64,000 bases of DNA from Amphiduros pacificus (taxonomy: Eukaryota; Annelida; Polychaeta; Phyllodocida; Hesionidae), in assembly GCA_949316495.1 (NCBI GenBank), contig OX439000.1:73600570-73664569 (forward strand), given 5' to 3'. The translations under genes and the position numbers were made by a program. The notes below the pieces were generated by a model. That model was not told where the DNA came from. It saw nothing but the letters and a program-made list of their open reading frames with translations, and searched no databases. Positions 37,331 to 49,432 of this stretch are shown here, one piece after another; positions within the stretch are counted from its first letter, which is position 1, and each line of letters opens with the position of its first letter.

Positions 37331-38470
37331 TGAGAGAAACTGTCTGATTTGTATCAAACTATTCTTTATACTTTTTTTACAGTGTCATCCCTGGGTATTT
37401 CTAATTTGAAGCATGGAGCTCTTGTCCTAGGAGACCTTCCTTCAGCCCATTGTGCATATATAAATCACATGAATAAAATTGAATTTCTGCTTGCAATTCA
37501 GCGGGCACCTAATACCTAATAGTCAATAGAATTTCAACCTAACAAGCAATCATTCATCAATGTTGAAGATGTACATAAATCTCCAAGACAGGAAATAGTG
37601 TGTGTGCTCTCACACGAAGATCTAGACTGACTGTTTTTTTCTATGCTCTTTTATGTGATGCACAATGCACGGGCAAATCAAGACAATGTCAATTACAACA
37701 GTTCAAAAAGTGATCATTTACACATTATAACCATTTTTACACAGCTATCCAAACAATATTTTTCTTTCTATGAAAAGAAAGTAAATTTATGATCTATTTT
37801 TACCACTAAAAAGTAAATTTATTATCTATTTTTACCACAAAATGCAAATATGTATATGTTGGGTTTGTCTTTGACATTAGATGTAACCAATTATGCATCT
37901 AAAATAACAGATCACCAGCACTGAAACAACTGGGGTTCAAAATAAAACATGGGATCATCTGACCAGAATGTGGTAATTAGGTCACTTGTGGTGGGAAAAA
38001 AAGCCAGTTTAGGGCATCTATATCAGAGAGCACTACACTGCAGTTCTCTACTATGGCTAATAAAAGAGACGTTAGTCTTACTTTTGACTGTAACTGAGGA
38101 ACAAAGGGAACACACACACCCACACATACATAGAGAGAGAGGTTGGCATATAAGTTACTGGCCACAAGTGTGTCATATAATGGGGATGGACTAAGACAAA
38201 GACACTGGTGTGGCTTCTATAATGGCTGATTATTCTTATTCTGTAGTATACACCAGGAGGTACTCACCATATAAGTATAGATCAGGTGGCAGCACTATAT
38301 TATTACATCCTCTTTGTTTCTTTTCTTTTATTTTTAATTCAGCAATCTACTTTATGACCTGAAATTACTTCTATGAATATTTTACTTATGTAAAATGTAC
38401 TTTTCCAAGAGAAATGCCCTTTTTTAACAAATTTCAAATGTTCTTTTGGATGGGGTAAATTGTCACTATT
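37331..38470. other. Noncoding stretch
   Basis: No exon recognised. A 31-bp unit (AAGTAAATTTATGATCTATT-like) is tandemly duplicated at about 37787-37845. A short run of GA/CA-rich sequence lies near 38105-38150. Confidence 0.45.
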
Positions 38471-39309
38471 TAAAAATTTACAGTCACTGATTTACATGTG
38501 ATAATCCTCATATTTCTTAGGCATTTTTGTGACTCTTGAGCATCTATGTGGTGGTGCGTCCATGGTTTCACTTGGTTTCTCCATAGCTCCCTTGTCCTGT
38601 TCTGTATGTTCCTGTTGTTTTATGGGTATTGGTGGTGCTGTGTCCCCCTGTATGGCTTTGGGTGAAGGGGTAGTGACATGTGTCTCACTCAGATAGTCAG
38701 CAGGAATGATCACAGGTGGTGGCTCTTTGGTTCTTCTGATGAACCTGCTGTTCCTGCGGTATTGTGCTCCATCTTAAGTGATCACATTGTAAGATAACCA
38801 TACTACCATAATACCATAATACCATAATCTCCTGTGATGATCCCTTTGCTCCATCTGCCATTCTTACTCTCACCGTGTCTCCTACCTTGAGACTTGGTCT
38901 TGCCCTTGCTCCTCTGTTATATACCTCTTCTGTGTGTTTTTTTCCTGAGTAATGTCTCCCTCACATATTTTGGTGTTTCTGGTCTTTGCTGACTGCTGCT
39001 CCTTGGCAGTCTGTCTCTTAGAGCCCATAAGCATTTGAGCAGGGGAGTGTTCCATGCCCGTGAGTGGTGTATTCCTATATTCCAGCAGACCCAATTCCAA
39101 ACTGTCATTATTGTCTTAATTTTTATCATTATGTTTTTCAAAATTCCCACATATCTCGCGCTTTGTCCATTTGACTGTGGGTACATACCTGGGTGAGGTC
39201 ACAATTTGAATTCCCCATTCTTAAGCCAAGAATAGCGTGCAAAGATAACTTTTAACCGCTCAATGACAGCTGCTGCTGTTTTGCGTTTCTTGGACATGAT
39301 CTCCGGATA
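38470..39309 (-). mobile_element. Ty3/gypsy LTR-retrotransposon fossil, C-terminal integrase part
   Basis: Minus-strand fragments resemble the later part of a Ty3/gypsy integrase: a NGQxAR-like stretch, an EYRNTPLTGMEHSPAQMLMG block, and a downstream basic C-terminal region. It is broken in several places. No LTR was recognised beside it. It is the same fossil as 42745-43109, separated from it by the LINE at 39310-42744. Confidence 0.8.
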
Positions 39310-39610
39310 CTTAAGATAAGATAACTTTATTTTTCATCGATTAGTTAACACAAAAACATTAGCTGAAAGCTAGTTATCGATGTCTAGTCTACAAAACATA
39401 TGTACAAATATTTACAAGAAACCTGCAATCAGTGACACCCAGGAGCTACATCCTTATTGAATGCTCCTGGATAGGTCACAGGCAGACATACAATTGCAAT
39501 TGTGTACCATACAAACGATACAATGGTAACACTAGCATTGGAGGCACATTGCTACAATCAGTAAAACATTTAGCTTCACTACATTATGCGCTTTTCATTT
39601 CATTTCATGA

Positions 39611-41248
39611 CTAAACATGTAAAAAAGAACACAAACTGCAGCAACACTTTGGACCTTCCCACTTCTGAATTTGACACTTGAAAGTTTGAAAATCAACCCC
39701 TTTCTTGATTTCGTTTGGAATAGCATTCCAGATGTGTGCTCCATAGTAGCTAAACGTGCCTTTACGGTATGTAACTTTCTGATAGGAGGGTTGAATGAGT
39801 ATACAGTCATCACGCATTGAGTATGGCACTTCTTTCTGTTTTAAAAGGTCCTTCATAAAGGATGGGTTGAGATCATTGAGACTTTTGAAAACCTCACATG
39901 CAATGACTTTTAATCTACGTAGATGGAGGGAGTTAAAACCTGCCTTAGATGTTAACTCAGGGTACTTGCTTTTGTAGTCATTAAGGAGAAATCTGAGGGC
40001 CCTTTCCTGTATGCTTTCCATTTTGTGCAAGCTTGATGTACTGCAGAAGTGCCAAACAATTGGGCAGTTATTGAAATTGGCTAAGATAAAAGTCCTGTAC
40101 ACTGCTTTCTTTTCCTTGTCCCTAAATATTTTCTTGAACCTATACAATATGTTTAACTGTTGAGATGCCTTGGCACAGATATTGTTTACGTGGGAGTCAA
40201 ATTTGAGTTTTTCGTCAATTGTTATACCTAAGAGTTTTACACTTGGGAGTCTATCTATCTGGGTCCCATTGACTTCTATATAATTTGGAAATACTGTGTT
40301 ACTACGTATTGACTTCATGAACATGGCTTGAAACTTCTCTGCATTTGCTTTCATAAAATTTATCTTGAACCACTCTATAGAATTTTTGGTATCAGTGACA
40401 AGGGCATCGATTAGTATCTCCACTGTGTTTGCTTCTTTGGTTAATGTATTGTCATTGGCATAGTTCACTAACTCGCCTTTTTCAATGAAAAAGAACAGAT
40501 CATTTATAAAGATGTTGAATAACAGTGGACAGAGACATGAACCTTGTGGTACACCTTTTGTGAGTGGAGTCCAGTCACTTTTATAGCCTGACATTTTTAC
40601 CCTTTGTGAACGACCAGTCAGGTAGCTAATTAGTAAGTTGCATGCGTCATTGCTCAGTCCATAAGCCTTAAGTTTGCATATCATTAGACTATGGGGTATA
40701 CAGTCGAAGGCCTTTGACAGGTCCATAAGGACTGTCCCAACTACTTTGCCTTGATCGAGGGCCATTTTCCAGGAATCAACAAGTTTGATCAATACATGGT
40801 CACATCCATATTGTTTTCTATATGCTCCTAACATTTTGTTAAATATTGGTTCAAAGTGACTAACTAACTGTTTTACAATTAACTTCTCAAACACTTTAGC
40901 AAGTATAGCTAATACACTAACTGGGCGGAAATTGTCCTTTATCATGTCATTTTTCTTTTTGAAAATTGCTGAAATCTCAGCCCTTTTCATGTCACATGGG
41001 AATGTGTTTGTGTTTATGCTTTCATTTATGATATGGGTGACTGGTTCAGCTAGTTCCTCATAACACAGTTTAATAGTTTTTGCTGGTATACCATCATTAC
41101 CAGTAGCCTTGTTTGCATTTACCTTACTTAGCATTAGTTTCATTTTGTAGGTGTTAACATGTTTGAAGTTAAAATCGTCTGTTATGACATTCTCATTGAT
41201 TTTCTTAATGCTGGGATGGTCAACATGTTTAGCCAATACACTCTTCAT
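39611..41248 (-). pseudogene. LINE reverse transcriptase, ORF2 3' part
   Basis: A 545-codon open frame. Polymerase motifs in order: NKATGNDGIPAKTIK, IFKKKNDMIKDNFRPVSVL, LMDLSKAFDCIPHSLM (catalytic Asp), GVPQGSCLCPLLFNIFINDL, and YANDN where active relatives have YADDN. The first Asp of the catalytic pair is Asn, which should abolish polymerisation. The C-terminal part ends with GTFSYYGAHIWNAIPNEIKK, usual for CR1-like and related elements. The endonuclease and linker parts are in other frames upstream, so this copy is dead although its RT frame is long. Confidence 0.9.
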
Positions 41249-41669
41249 TTATTTCGTCAGGTTCACCAATTGACTCTGCCACTGAACTGAAAAAGACAGA
41301 AACTATTGTACCATTTTCATTTAGAATGATGTTATGGTGAGATTTGGATTTATCTGATATGAAAGGTCTGATGCATTTCCAGAAATCCTTTGGAGACACA
41401 TTTTCTCCACATTTGCTCATGAAATAAGATCTTATTGCTTCTCTCCTCATGTTTGTGACCAGATTTCTTTGAGTTACGTATTTCTCTCTCAGTTCATTGT
41501 TACCCCTGAAATTATGTGACCTGTTCTTGTACATGTTTCTTCTATACATTTCTTGTCTTAGCATAGAGTGCATGTATGGTACCTGTTCACTATTTATCAC
41601 TGCTCTTCACTGGTGCATGCTCATCTAACACATTTCTATACAACTCAGTCATACACCAAAACTGATCAA
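41229..41669 (-). pseudogene. LINE ORF2 linker region
   Basis: The frame 41229-41600 carries RNxYKNRSHNFRGNNELREK and SYFMSKCGENVSPKDFWKCI, the region usually found between endonuclease and reverse transcriptase. It joins neither neighbour in frame: one frameshift lies near 41240 and one between 41600 and 41670. Confidence 0.8.
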
Positions 41670-42659
41670 TCACATCTTCAAATATCCACTTACATGAAAA
41701 GGTATCTGGTCAAGTTCCTGCTTGAAAACATTTTCTTTGAAGTTTTTGTAGGATCTGTATTGGATTATGATTGGTGGTTGGGGGGGCACATGAATTTTAG
41801 TAACACATCCGACCATATGGTGCCAGTCACTGTAACCACAAAATAAATTAATTGGGTTTTGAAATCTTTTGGGATTCATCACAAGTACAGGATCAAGAAG
41901 GGTTCCGTTTGGGGTTTTGAAACATGTTGGAGTGGTGATCAGGTTTGTTACACCATAAACATTACATATTTGTGAGGTCATCTCATCGTCCTTGTTCAGC
42001 ATATTGATATTAATGTCACCCAGAAGTATAACCTCATTTGCAGCATCAGGTATGTCATTATAGAACTGTGCAACCCTAGGTATGAAATTAGAGTTGGGTA
42101 CTTTTGGGTTTTTATATACTGTAAGGATGCACCACTTTTGATTTTTGACTGTGATGTCTATAACCATACTCTCTATATGTGCTTTTGTGTCATCAAACTC
42201 TCTTTTCTCAACTCTGTTCTGTGGTATATCTGATCTTACCCATACTACTATGCCTCCAGATCGAGAGGTTCTGTCTTTTCTATACATCTTGAAGCCATCA
42301 CATGCAAATAACTGGTCTTTATAGTGCTTGTCTAGCTTACTCTCGGTCATACATAAGATGTCTGCATACCCTTTTACAAGTATTTCTTGTACATAGTCGT
42401 AGGTTCCATCTTTCAAGCTATTTACATTTACATGTATTACTATTAGGTTTTTACCATATTTGCTTCTCACATCATGCAAATGTGGAATTATTGGGTCGGT
42501 AACTACTTCATTTATGTCTTCTTCATGTTGAGGTTGTCTATATCTACCACAAGTTAAGTCCTGTGTATGTATATCATTAAAATCATCAGAGTGATAGGAG
42601 TCTTGTAACAGATCCTGTGAGACATGTGGTAAGCATACCTCAGGTGATGAGAGCAACAT
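41670..42659 (-). pseudogene. LINE endonuclease, ORF2 5' part
   Basis: A 329-codon frame with an AP-type endonuclease: HVNVNSLKDGTYDYVQEIL, DILCMTESKLD (catalytic Glu), GGIVVWVRSDIP, VILLGDININML (GDxN) and a late SDWHHMV block where SDHxxV is usual. The inserted residue or substitution around SDH may impair the catalytic His. An exact AUG is not certain because upstream sequence is short. Confidence 0.88.
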
Positions 42660-42744
42660 AATTGCAGGGGTGGGAGTTTGTGTTGATGGGTGTGGTGACT
42701 GATCATTACATGGCTCTGTGCTTAACTGTGATTGGACGGCTCAC

Positions 42745-43109
42745 CCATCTACAATCAGGTAAACCTTTCCTGCCCACTCCAGCAAGTCACTTCCTACCAC
42801 CTGCCATGATAATTGTGGAATTTCATGCTCAATAAATGGCTCCTTTGGTATTTGCCTCTGATATATTTGGCATATTTTACAACTTCTGATGATTTCATCG
42901 ATATCATTATTTATTCCTGGCCAATAAATAGTTTTTCTTGCTTTTGCCTTAGTTTTACACACTCCTAACTTTAAATATCTTTCTTTTTTAGTACATATGA
43001 TATGGGATGCACACTTGGCATAGCTATAATCAGCCTGCCATGTTTTGTTGACAGTGGCTGGACAGTGGTCAGCAACACTTTTGAGTGCTGCAGGACTGCC
43101 ATGTGTCAA
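42745..43109 (-). mobile_element. Ty3/gypsy fossil, integrase zinc-binding and start of core
   Basis: A minus-strand stretch with the H2C2 zinc-binding region of a gypsy integrase (KARKTIYWPGIN and CKICQIYQRQ) and the first strand of the catalytic core. The rest of the element is missing or broken, and no LTR is recognised. It is cut at its 3' side by the LINE insertion. An old, inactive fossil. Confidence 0.88.
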
Positions 43110-43269
43110 TATTTATAAACAAAGTGAGCCATCAACCAGCAGCATGATTGGCATTTGCTCTGGTGTGTTATGAGTGGTACTGCAACAGTGAAGTCTCAAA
43201 TACACTAGCTTTGTAATTTCAAAGCCACAAAGAAGTTTTTATTTCATGTCATGCTAAGATTAAGTATGT

Positions 43270-43993
43270 TGCTCACCAATATGTTGTACATTTATGCATA
43301 AAGTTTCCCCATCCACATTTCCCAAATATCTTGTTTATAATTATTGCTTTTCTTGGCCAGCACAGGAATGGGTTTTTTCTCCTGGGATTCTTTGCATCAG
43401 TTACTGATTTTACTGATGAATGTGGCCTATCAACATGTTCATTACAATCTAGAATTGCAAGATTGTTCCTAAGCATGTAATTGTTCTTCCCAAAACATAT
43501 CCGTTTGTCATGGAATTTGAGCAGTGCATTGTTGAAGGACTCAACATAATGAGTGTCATCACACCAGCTGTATAGGTCTGCTTCTTTATAGATGGGCATG
43601 TTTTTAATGAAGTCTGTGAGTAACTGCTCTGCTTTTGGACTGGTGATTTGACACTTTGGCATGTAGTGAGGTATCAGTTGTGAGGTTACAGTTTGAGTTA
43701 GGATCACAGTGTGCATGATCTCCCTTGTGGTGACAAAGTTCAATATACTTTCCCTCATCTTTGTAGCATCCCCACCAGAGTTCTGCATTGACCAAAATGT
43801 GTGTGTTTTAAAAGAACCCCCATTGTCAGATAATTCTGGATGCCAGGTTATTCCATTTTTTTATTTTGGGCCCACAAGCTATTTTCATAAAATCTTATGC
43901 AACACCTTTATTTGTATGCCAGTTGTCTTTACTATTTCTTGTTGGCTTCCTTTGATCTCTAACATATGCTGTCCCAGAGGGATTATTATCATG
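43270..43993 (-). mobile_element. DNA transposase relic, copy 2, 3' half
   Basis: Carries HDNNPSGTAYVRDQRKPTRN-type sequence near 43900-43990, then THYVESFNNALLKFHDKRIC, NLAILDCNEHVDRPHSS and a NPRRKNPFL tail, which align with the copy at 36140-37330. It is interrupted by frameshifts and by the hAT element, whose insertion site is inside this coding region. The 5' half continues at 49433. Confidence 0.65.
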
Positions 43994-44049
43994 GGTATCA
44001 GGGTTTTCCCTAGAAATTTGTTGATGGTGGTTGAGTAAACAGCGCGCGG

Positions 44050-44140
44050 AAAGAGTAAAGCGGCACAGCCGCTTTAAGGCAAGCGGCAAAGCCGCGTAGC
44101 GCATTAGGGTGGTCTGGGGGCTTCCCCCCCCAGGAAAATT
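44050..44140. repeat. Subterminal hairpin cluster of the hAT element
   Basis: Three GC-rich hairpins stand close together: AAAGCGGC/GCCGCTTT, GCGGC/GCCGC, and CTGGGGG/CCCCCCAG. They contrast with the AT-rich surroundings and may be transposase-binding or transcript-ending structures. Confidence 0.65.
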
Positions 44141-44650
44141 TTTTAAATTCAGTTAAAATGGTGCATTCTGGTGCACTTTCATGAAGAAATTCAACACATC
44201 TTTTAGCTATATTTGGTCACTATATTTCTTTATTTTTCCCATATGACACTGTCTTGCATTACATCCATTATGACACTATAATTATCTCATTATATATACA
44301 TGAACAATGATTGATAATTGTTAATATTATTTATTTAGATAATGTGATTCAATGACTTAATTATATTAACATTTTTTGGCAGTTAATAGTCAGACTAGAT
44401 TCTGTAAAATAAATTAAATATTTACTTAATGTAGAGAATAATGTAATTCAATGACTAAGTTTCAGCAGTTGATACTCAAGACTAGATTATGTTAAATTAT
44501 GACTTAGAACTATGAGATTCAGATTTCCTATTCAAAGTAAATTAATAAATTAATTAAATGCTGTGAACAAAATGACTTAGATTTGAGATCAGCTACCATT
44601 GTAGCTATATTCTGTGGATTGTCCTTTCTGATTGATTCTTTACTTTCTCC

Positions 44651-47600
44651 TCACTTTCTTTTCTCATATCTTCTCTTTTCTTTTTGAGACAGAAGCTTAA
44701 CTCCCTGGCTGGCTTTCCTTAACTGCAAACTTTTGCTGATCATTTTTCTTATCCAGATGTCTCTCTTGCTTTTGCTAGCAGCAGAGGCTTTTGTTTTATC
44801 AAGAATAACCCTCCTGTTGCGCATTCTGCCCCACAACTTCACTGCCTTGTCAAATGGATATTCTGATGCTTCAGGACCTTCTATGGAGACAAACATCAAG
44901 TTCTCCAGGACAGCATTGGACAGTCTGCATCTCTGGCTGGTCTTGATCCTATTCATTGCAGAAAAGCCCCTCTCGCAAGCTGAAATATATCAGAATAAAT
45001 ATTTTGTTTTCTGTATTGGTCTGTGTACTCAACAAAATAAAGATAAGCTCTATTCTGCAAACATAATTTTGTATTATTGGTGAAATAAAACCAACCTGCA
45101 GTGGACATGGGCAAGACAAGAGCAATGGATGCCAATAGAGACAGGTTGGGGTACAGGTCACCCATTCCAGCAACCACCTCACATGTACTGTGAAAGTCAA
45201 AGCCTCCATATCTGGATGCCAGCACATGGCGAAGTGATGTCCACTCTTGTCTTGTGGCTTCAGGACTGACCAATCCATGAGGCCCATAGTGGTCAGTAAG
45301 GATCTGAAAATAAAAGAGACATATATACTTAGTGCTTAATAGTGAGAAAATAAAAGAAACTTTTACATGTAATTAAGTAATATTTGATAAATACTTGTTT
45401 CTCAAGTATACTTCCTGTGCTTTATATTCAGGGGTTTCATAAAAATTACCTTCAGTTGGTTCTCTCCATATGTTGGAATCCTCAGTAGCTCTCTGTTGGA
45501 TGGTACCTGCTTGGCATCAAAAACCATAAATGCTGAAAGCAGTTCACCCTGGGGGAATCGGTTCTTGATGTTATCACATAGTTGGCTGACATATGGATGG
45601 AAGATCTGCAAAACAGTAAATTAAGAAACCATATATTTACTGCTTCATGCCATAAACATACATTAACTTTTAAGTATTTCACACTTTAGTGTTTGAATGA
45701 AAGTAAGAATTTAATTATTGGAAAACATGTTACCTTTCTGCGGAAGTTCTCCTTGAGCTGGTCTGTCACTTTTACTTTTTCACCAATGGATTCAAGTTTT
45801 TCAATGAGTTCATCTACCTGGCCAAGATATTCTCCATCTCTTGTCAGGAAACTATCCAGAACACTGAGTGTTGCCTCCACTTGGTATTCCACAACACTGA
45901 AATTCACCTGTGCTTTCTGCAATCAAAAGTAACATAATATTTACAGCTCTCATTATGATAAAGTAATTAACACGATTAAACGTGTTTGTCTTTTACTTAT
46001 TACAATTGTGCAGAATTATTTTCTATTTGAAGTTTATTTACCTGAAAGAGTTTAGATAGCCTATCAAGATGAGGTAGCAGGTCACACATCATGTGAACAC
46101 TGGCCACAAAGTTGTACTTTGTGACAAACTTGTGAAGTCCCAGAGCAGTTGGGCACTTTCTCTCAGAAGCTTCACGGCTTAAACTTGTCTCCAGGGCTGG
46201 GAAGGTTTTTCGGACTGCATTCACTGCTTGACAGTGGGAGAGCCACCTTACATCTTTTGCCTCATATAACTTAGTTTCAGGGAGATTCAGAACATTCTGA
46301 AAATATAAAAATAAAGTGTTTTAATGTTTTGTTTGTGCTGTACATCTAAATTCATGGTAATGGTATTTCTGTATAATTTTTTTTAATGTCTTGCTCAATG
46401 TGAAACTAACATACATCTCTTGAGACAGGAGGTCTATATAAACTTTGAGAATGATTAAACATTAGGTTTTGATCTTTACCTGAATCTCATGTAGACCATA
46501 CATCCTAACCCCACTGCTTTGGTAGTACCAAAACATATGGCTCAGTGTGGACTTGAACTCCTGCAGGTAGCTCTTCTTTGTAACTGCTTGTGCAGCAGCA
46601 AGAGCAAGACGATGGGCCACACAGTGGACATTTATCAAATATGGCACCATTTCACGCAGTTGAGTGGCAACACCATTCTTGCGTCCAACCATAACGCTAG
46701 CACCATCAGACCCAAGAGCCACTAGCTTAGTCCTGTCTAGACTGAGCTTCTTGAACAGGAAGTTGTCCAATACCCGCATGCAGGTGTCTGCTTTGCCATC
46801 TGAAAATATGCACCAACCATTTGAAAACTTACTGCATTGACTGGTTGAATTAAAATAAACAAATTAAATCAAAATAAATTATACATAATTTTTTAAAAAT
46901 TACTTGTTAATTGTGTGAAGACTTACCAGGGAGTTGAATTATGGCCAAGAAGGAAGTCCTGTCTGTCATTCTGTCTGACCCAGACACTCTCTCTGGAAAA
47001 CGCATGTACAACACCAGCTGGTTTTTTAACAGAGACATCTGTTGATTCGTCAATCATGACACTGTAGCAAGCAGCTTGCTTCATGCCAGTAACAATATCA
47101 TCCTGCAAATAAAAAAGAACAAAACCTTGGTTTAGAATATAGGTGTGTGCCCTGAACACAGGAACAGTTGATATAGTTTTCTAGATGAATCAGTTTTGCT
47201 TCTGCTGGATTCCGTGACACTGAATCTGAAAAATGTTATTAGATATTTCTTATCTACACATGTATTAAGTCACATGGTGATGTTACATAAAGGTAGACCG
47301 ACCTTCATATTTCCACCGCAAGGTTTCCCCATGTGATACTATTCAGCAAAGATGTGGTCACCACATTTTATTTGGTCCATGATTTGCACATCTTCCTGAA
47401 TATCTCAATACATGTTGTCATGAAATTTATGGATATTTTTCTTATGCTTTCCAAATATCAATTATTGAAGCAAGTTTTACTATCAAGGAAGACTGTCATA
47501 TAAGTATTTACCAATTTTTATGGACATCTTGATATTATCCAAAATTTCATCACATTTTCTGAACCATAATATTAGTAAGGCTGAAAACAAAAACTTATCT

Positions 47601-49004
47601 AACATGCAGACTTACTCTGATTACTGATGCAATAGCAGCAGTGCCTGGTCCAGTGAATGAAGCTCATCACAGCCCATGTCCCTCACTAGTTGTGTCAGTG
47701 ATGAGAACTTAGTGGTGTGAGCTACCTCCTCCTTCATCAGCCAGTACATCACTCGCAGCTGAGCCTTGATAGCTGCTTCTTCTAAATTAATCTGTGTCTC
47801 GAAAGCTTCTTCAATTCTTCAAAAATTAAGAAAAAACATAAAATAAAGTCAGCCAAATTATCTCATACAGTTTTTGTTTGAGTTCAGTAACTTTGTTTCC
47901 ATCACACTTAATTAGCACTGTAGCTACAAAATAATGTATCTCTTAGTTACACAATACCTCCAACTTCCTCTGCAATGATGGCTTCTGCCTGTCTCCTTAC
48001 ACTGGCCTCATGCATCCCACTTTTTTCGTGGCTTTCACAGCTCTGTCGACGGAAGCGGGTGCATGGTTGTTTGGACCATATTGCTGCTCCATTTACAGCT
48101 TTGCTGCCAAAACTCTTACACAGCTGTAAAAATACAATTATCAAATTTAATCTTCATGTATGATATTGGAAGAACATGGAAAGAGAAATTACCACTTTGT
48201 TGTCCTACAAGAATTCTATACATGGTGATCATCTTGAACCATGAAGATATCAGATCATGTTATCCACTTTTAAAAAAATGAAGTTCCTCATTTCATTTTG
48301 TTTACAATAGTACTTAAGACATGATACTGAGATTAAATTAATAATTTGTTTGTTTGTTTGTTTGTTTGGGGTTTTACATCACTTTCAACATTATTTCAGT
48401 CATTTCGTGATGAGACCTACTTGTAGCAGATATAGTGCTGCCTCACTGAATTGTCATGTCGCAGGTCCTTGAAATGACAACCCTCCTGGTCACAGATTTA
48501 CAAGGACAACGGGTTAACCCTTTAGGCACGGGCCTCAGCTCATACTGGAAATTGTATCATGATTTCAATCTCGGCACAGCCGGGGATCGAACCCACGACC
48601 TTTGAATCACCACAGAGGAACTGGTGCTAATAAGCTGGCACTCAAACCAACTGCGCCACGGCCCATGGCTAAATTAATAATACAAGTATGGATAGTACAT
48701 TTACCTGAACAGGTCACGTAGGTTTATTTATATTTATAGTAAATAAAAAAGTAAAAACATACCTTGCAATACATCTCTTATTGATTTCCAGCCATGGGTA
48801 TGACCGAAGCCACTCATTCACATCAGCAGACACCTTTTGTTTTGCTCTCTTGCCTGTTGATTTGACCTTCTTTTTTTCACAATCAGAATCATCCACATGT
48901 TTCTCGGTGTTGTTGTTTTGACCTAGCACATGTGATTCTGTTCGGCTAACTTTTGAAGGTGGTGTGCTGAAGAAACTGTGCAGAGAAGCCTGCCTCTTAG
49001 CCAT
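44651..49004 (-). pseudogene. hAT transposase gene (ZNF862/KIAA1586-like), ten exons found
   Basis: Exons: 49004-48773, 48123-47958, 47808-47616, about 47104-46925, 46799-46480, 46296-46042, 45916-45734, 45605-45450, 45303-45096, 44979-44651, all with GT-AG borders. In order they give a Ser/Lys-rich start with WLRSYPWLEI and a TTF-type zinc finger (KSFGSK...CTRF...SCESHEKSGMH), the core with MIDESTDVS, GSDGASVMVGRKNGVA and INVHCVAHRLALAAA, DVRWLSHC, and the hAT C-terminal dimerisation domain ending TACERGFSAMNRIKT and RLSNAVLENLMFV. Exons 1 and 2 do not join in phase, so a small exon may be missed in the intron that holds the SINE. There are two apparent frameshifts, one in exon 3 near 47675 and one at an A-run in exon 4 near 47030; unless these are sequence errors, this copy makes no full protein. 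Confidence 0.85.
48346..48669 (-). mobile_element. Full-length tRNA-derived SINE inside the hAT element
   Basis: On the minus strand it has an A-box-like TGGCGCAGTTGG, a B-box GGTTCGATCCC, a body of about 200 bp and a (CAAA)n tail. A perfect 12-bp duplication, TAAATTAATAAT, flanks it (48334-48345 and 48670-48681), so the insertion is fairly recent and complete. It sits in an intron of the hAT gene. Truncated relatives lie at 51887-52160 and 56100-56373. Confidence 0.93.
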
Positions 49005-49432
49005 GATGTCTGCTTGCAACTTTCTTCACAGACCTCCCTGTCTTCACCCGTTTCCTGACTATTTTAAACATGTTAATTGCTTAATTGCTTTCCCGGGTTA
49101 AATTTAGCAAACCCAAGCCTTGACTGGTTCCCTATCATTTTGTCAGCCACCAGGGCGCACTGTATTACATATAGTTGAGAGGATAGGGGACCCGCCTAAA
49201 TCAAAACAACCCACTTCCTGGCTAGCAGCTGCATGGGAAAGTAAACAAGAGATCGGTAACTTCAGCCCACTTCTGAGGTGAAACTGATATGTAGATTAAT
49301 AAACAACATTACAAGGGTTCAGACAAGATAATCTTAGTGATTTTGCCGACCACCATTGGGGTTTGGATGGTGGTCGGCAGCAGGGCAGTGGTGGTCGGCC
49401 CAACCAGCACCAAATGCCTATGGAAAACCCTG

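Larger units (their letters stand above)
39310..42744 (-). mobile_element. CR1/L2-like LINE inserted in the gypsy fossil
   Basis: A near-complete ORF2-type LINE of about 3.4 kb. It holds an endonuclease part, a linker and a reverse transcriptase part (separate entries). The 3' end has a short UTR and a tail reading AATAAAGTTATCTTATCTTA on the minus strand, a short-tandem tail typical of CR1/L2-group elements rather than a poly(A). Gypsy integrase sequence continues on both sides, which sets the borders to within a few bases. No ORF1 is recognised. A clear target-site duplication was not found. Confidence 0.85.
43999..49432 (-). mobile_element. 5.4-kb hAT element with introns, TIRs and 5-bp TSD
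   Basis: The ends are inverted repeats: CAGGGTTTTCCCTAGAAATT at 43999 and the complement of CAGGGTTTTCCATAGGCATT at 49432. GGTAT stands directly outside both ends (43994-43998, 49433-49437), a 5-bp target-site duplication. Both subterminal regions hold hairpins: AAAGCGGCACAGCCGCTTT (44057-44075) on one side and GCCGACCACCA / TGGTGGTCGGC (49345-49378) on the other. Inside is a ten-exon transposase gene and a SINE. The ends and TSD show that the spliced gene is a transposon cargo and not a free-standing domesticated host gene. Confidence 0.85.

Noticed and set aside
48346-48669. Possible tRNA gene with GGTTCGATCCC
   Set aside because: It is the head of a full-length SINE with a 12-bp target-site duplication.
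44651-49004. Calling the hAT gene a domesticated host gene
   Set aside because: Inverted ends and a 5-bp target-site duplication enclose it, and two frameshifts are present, so a mobile and decaying copy fits better.
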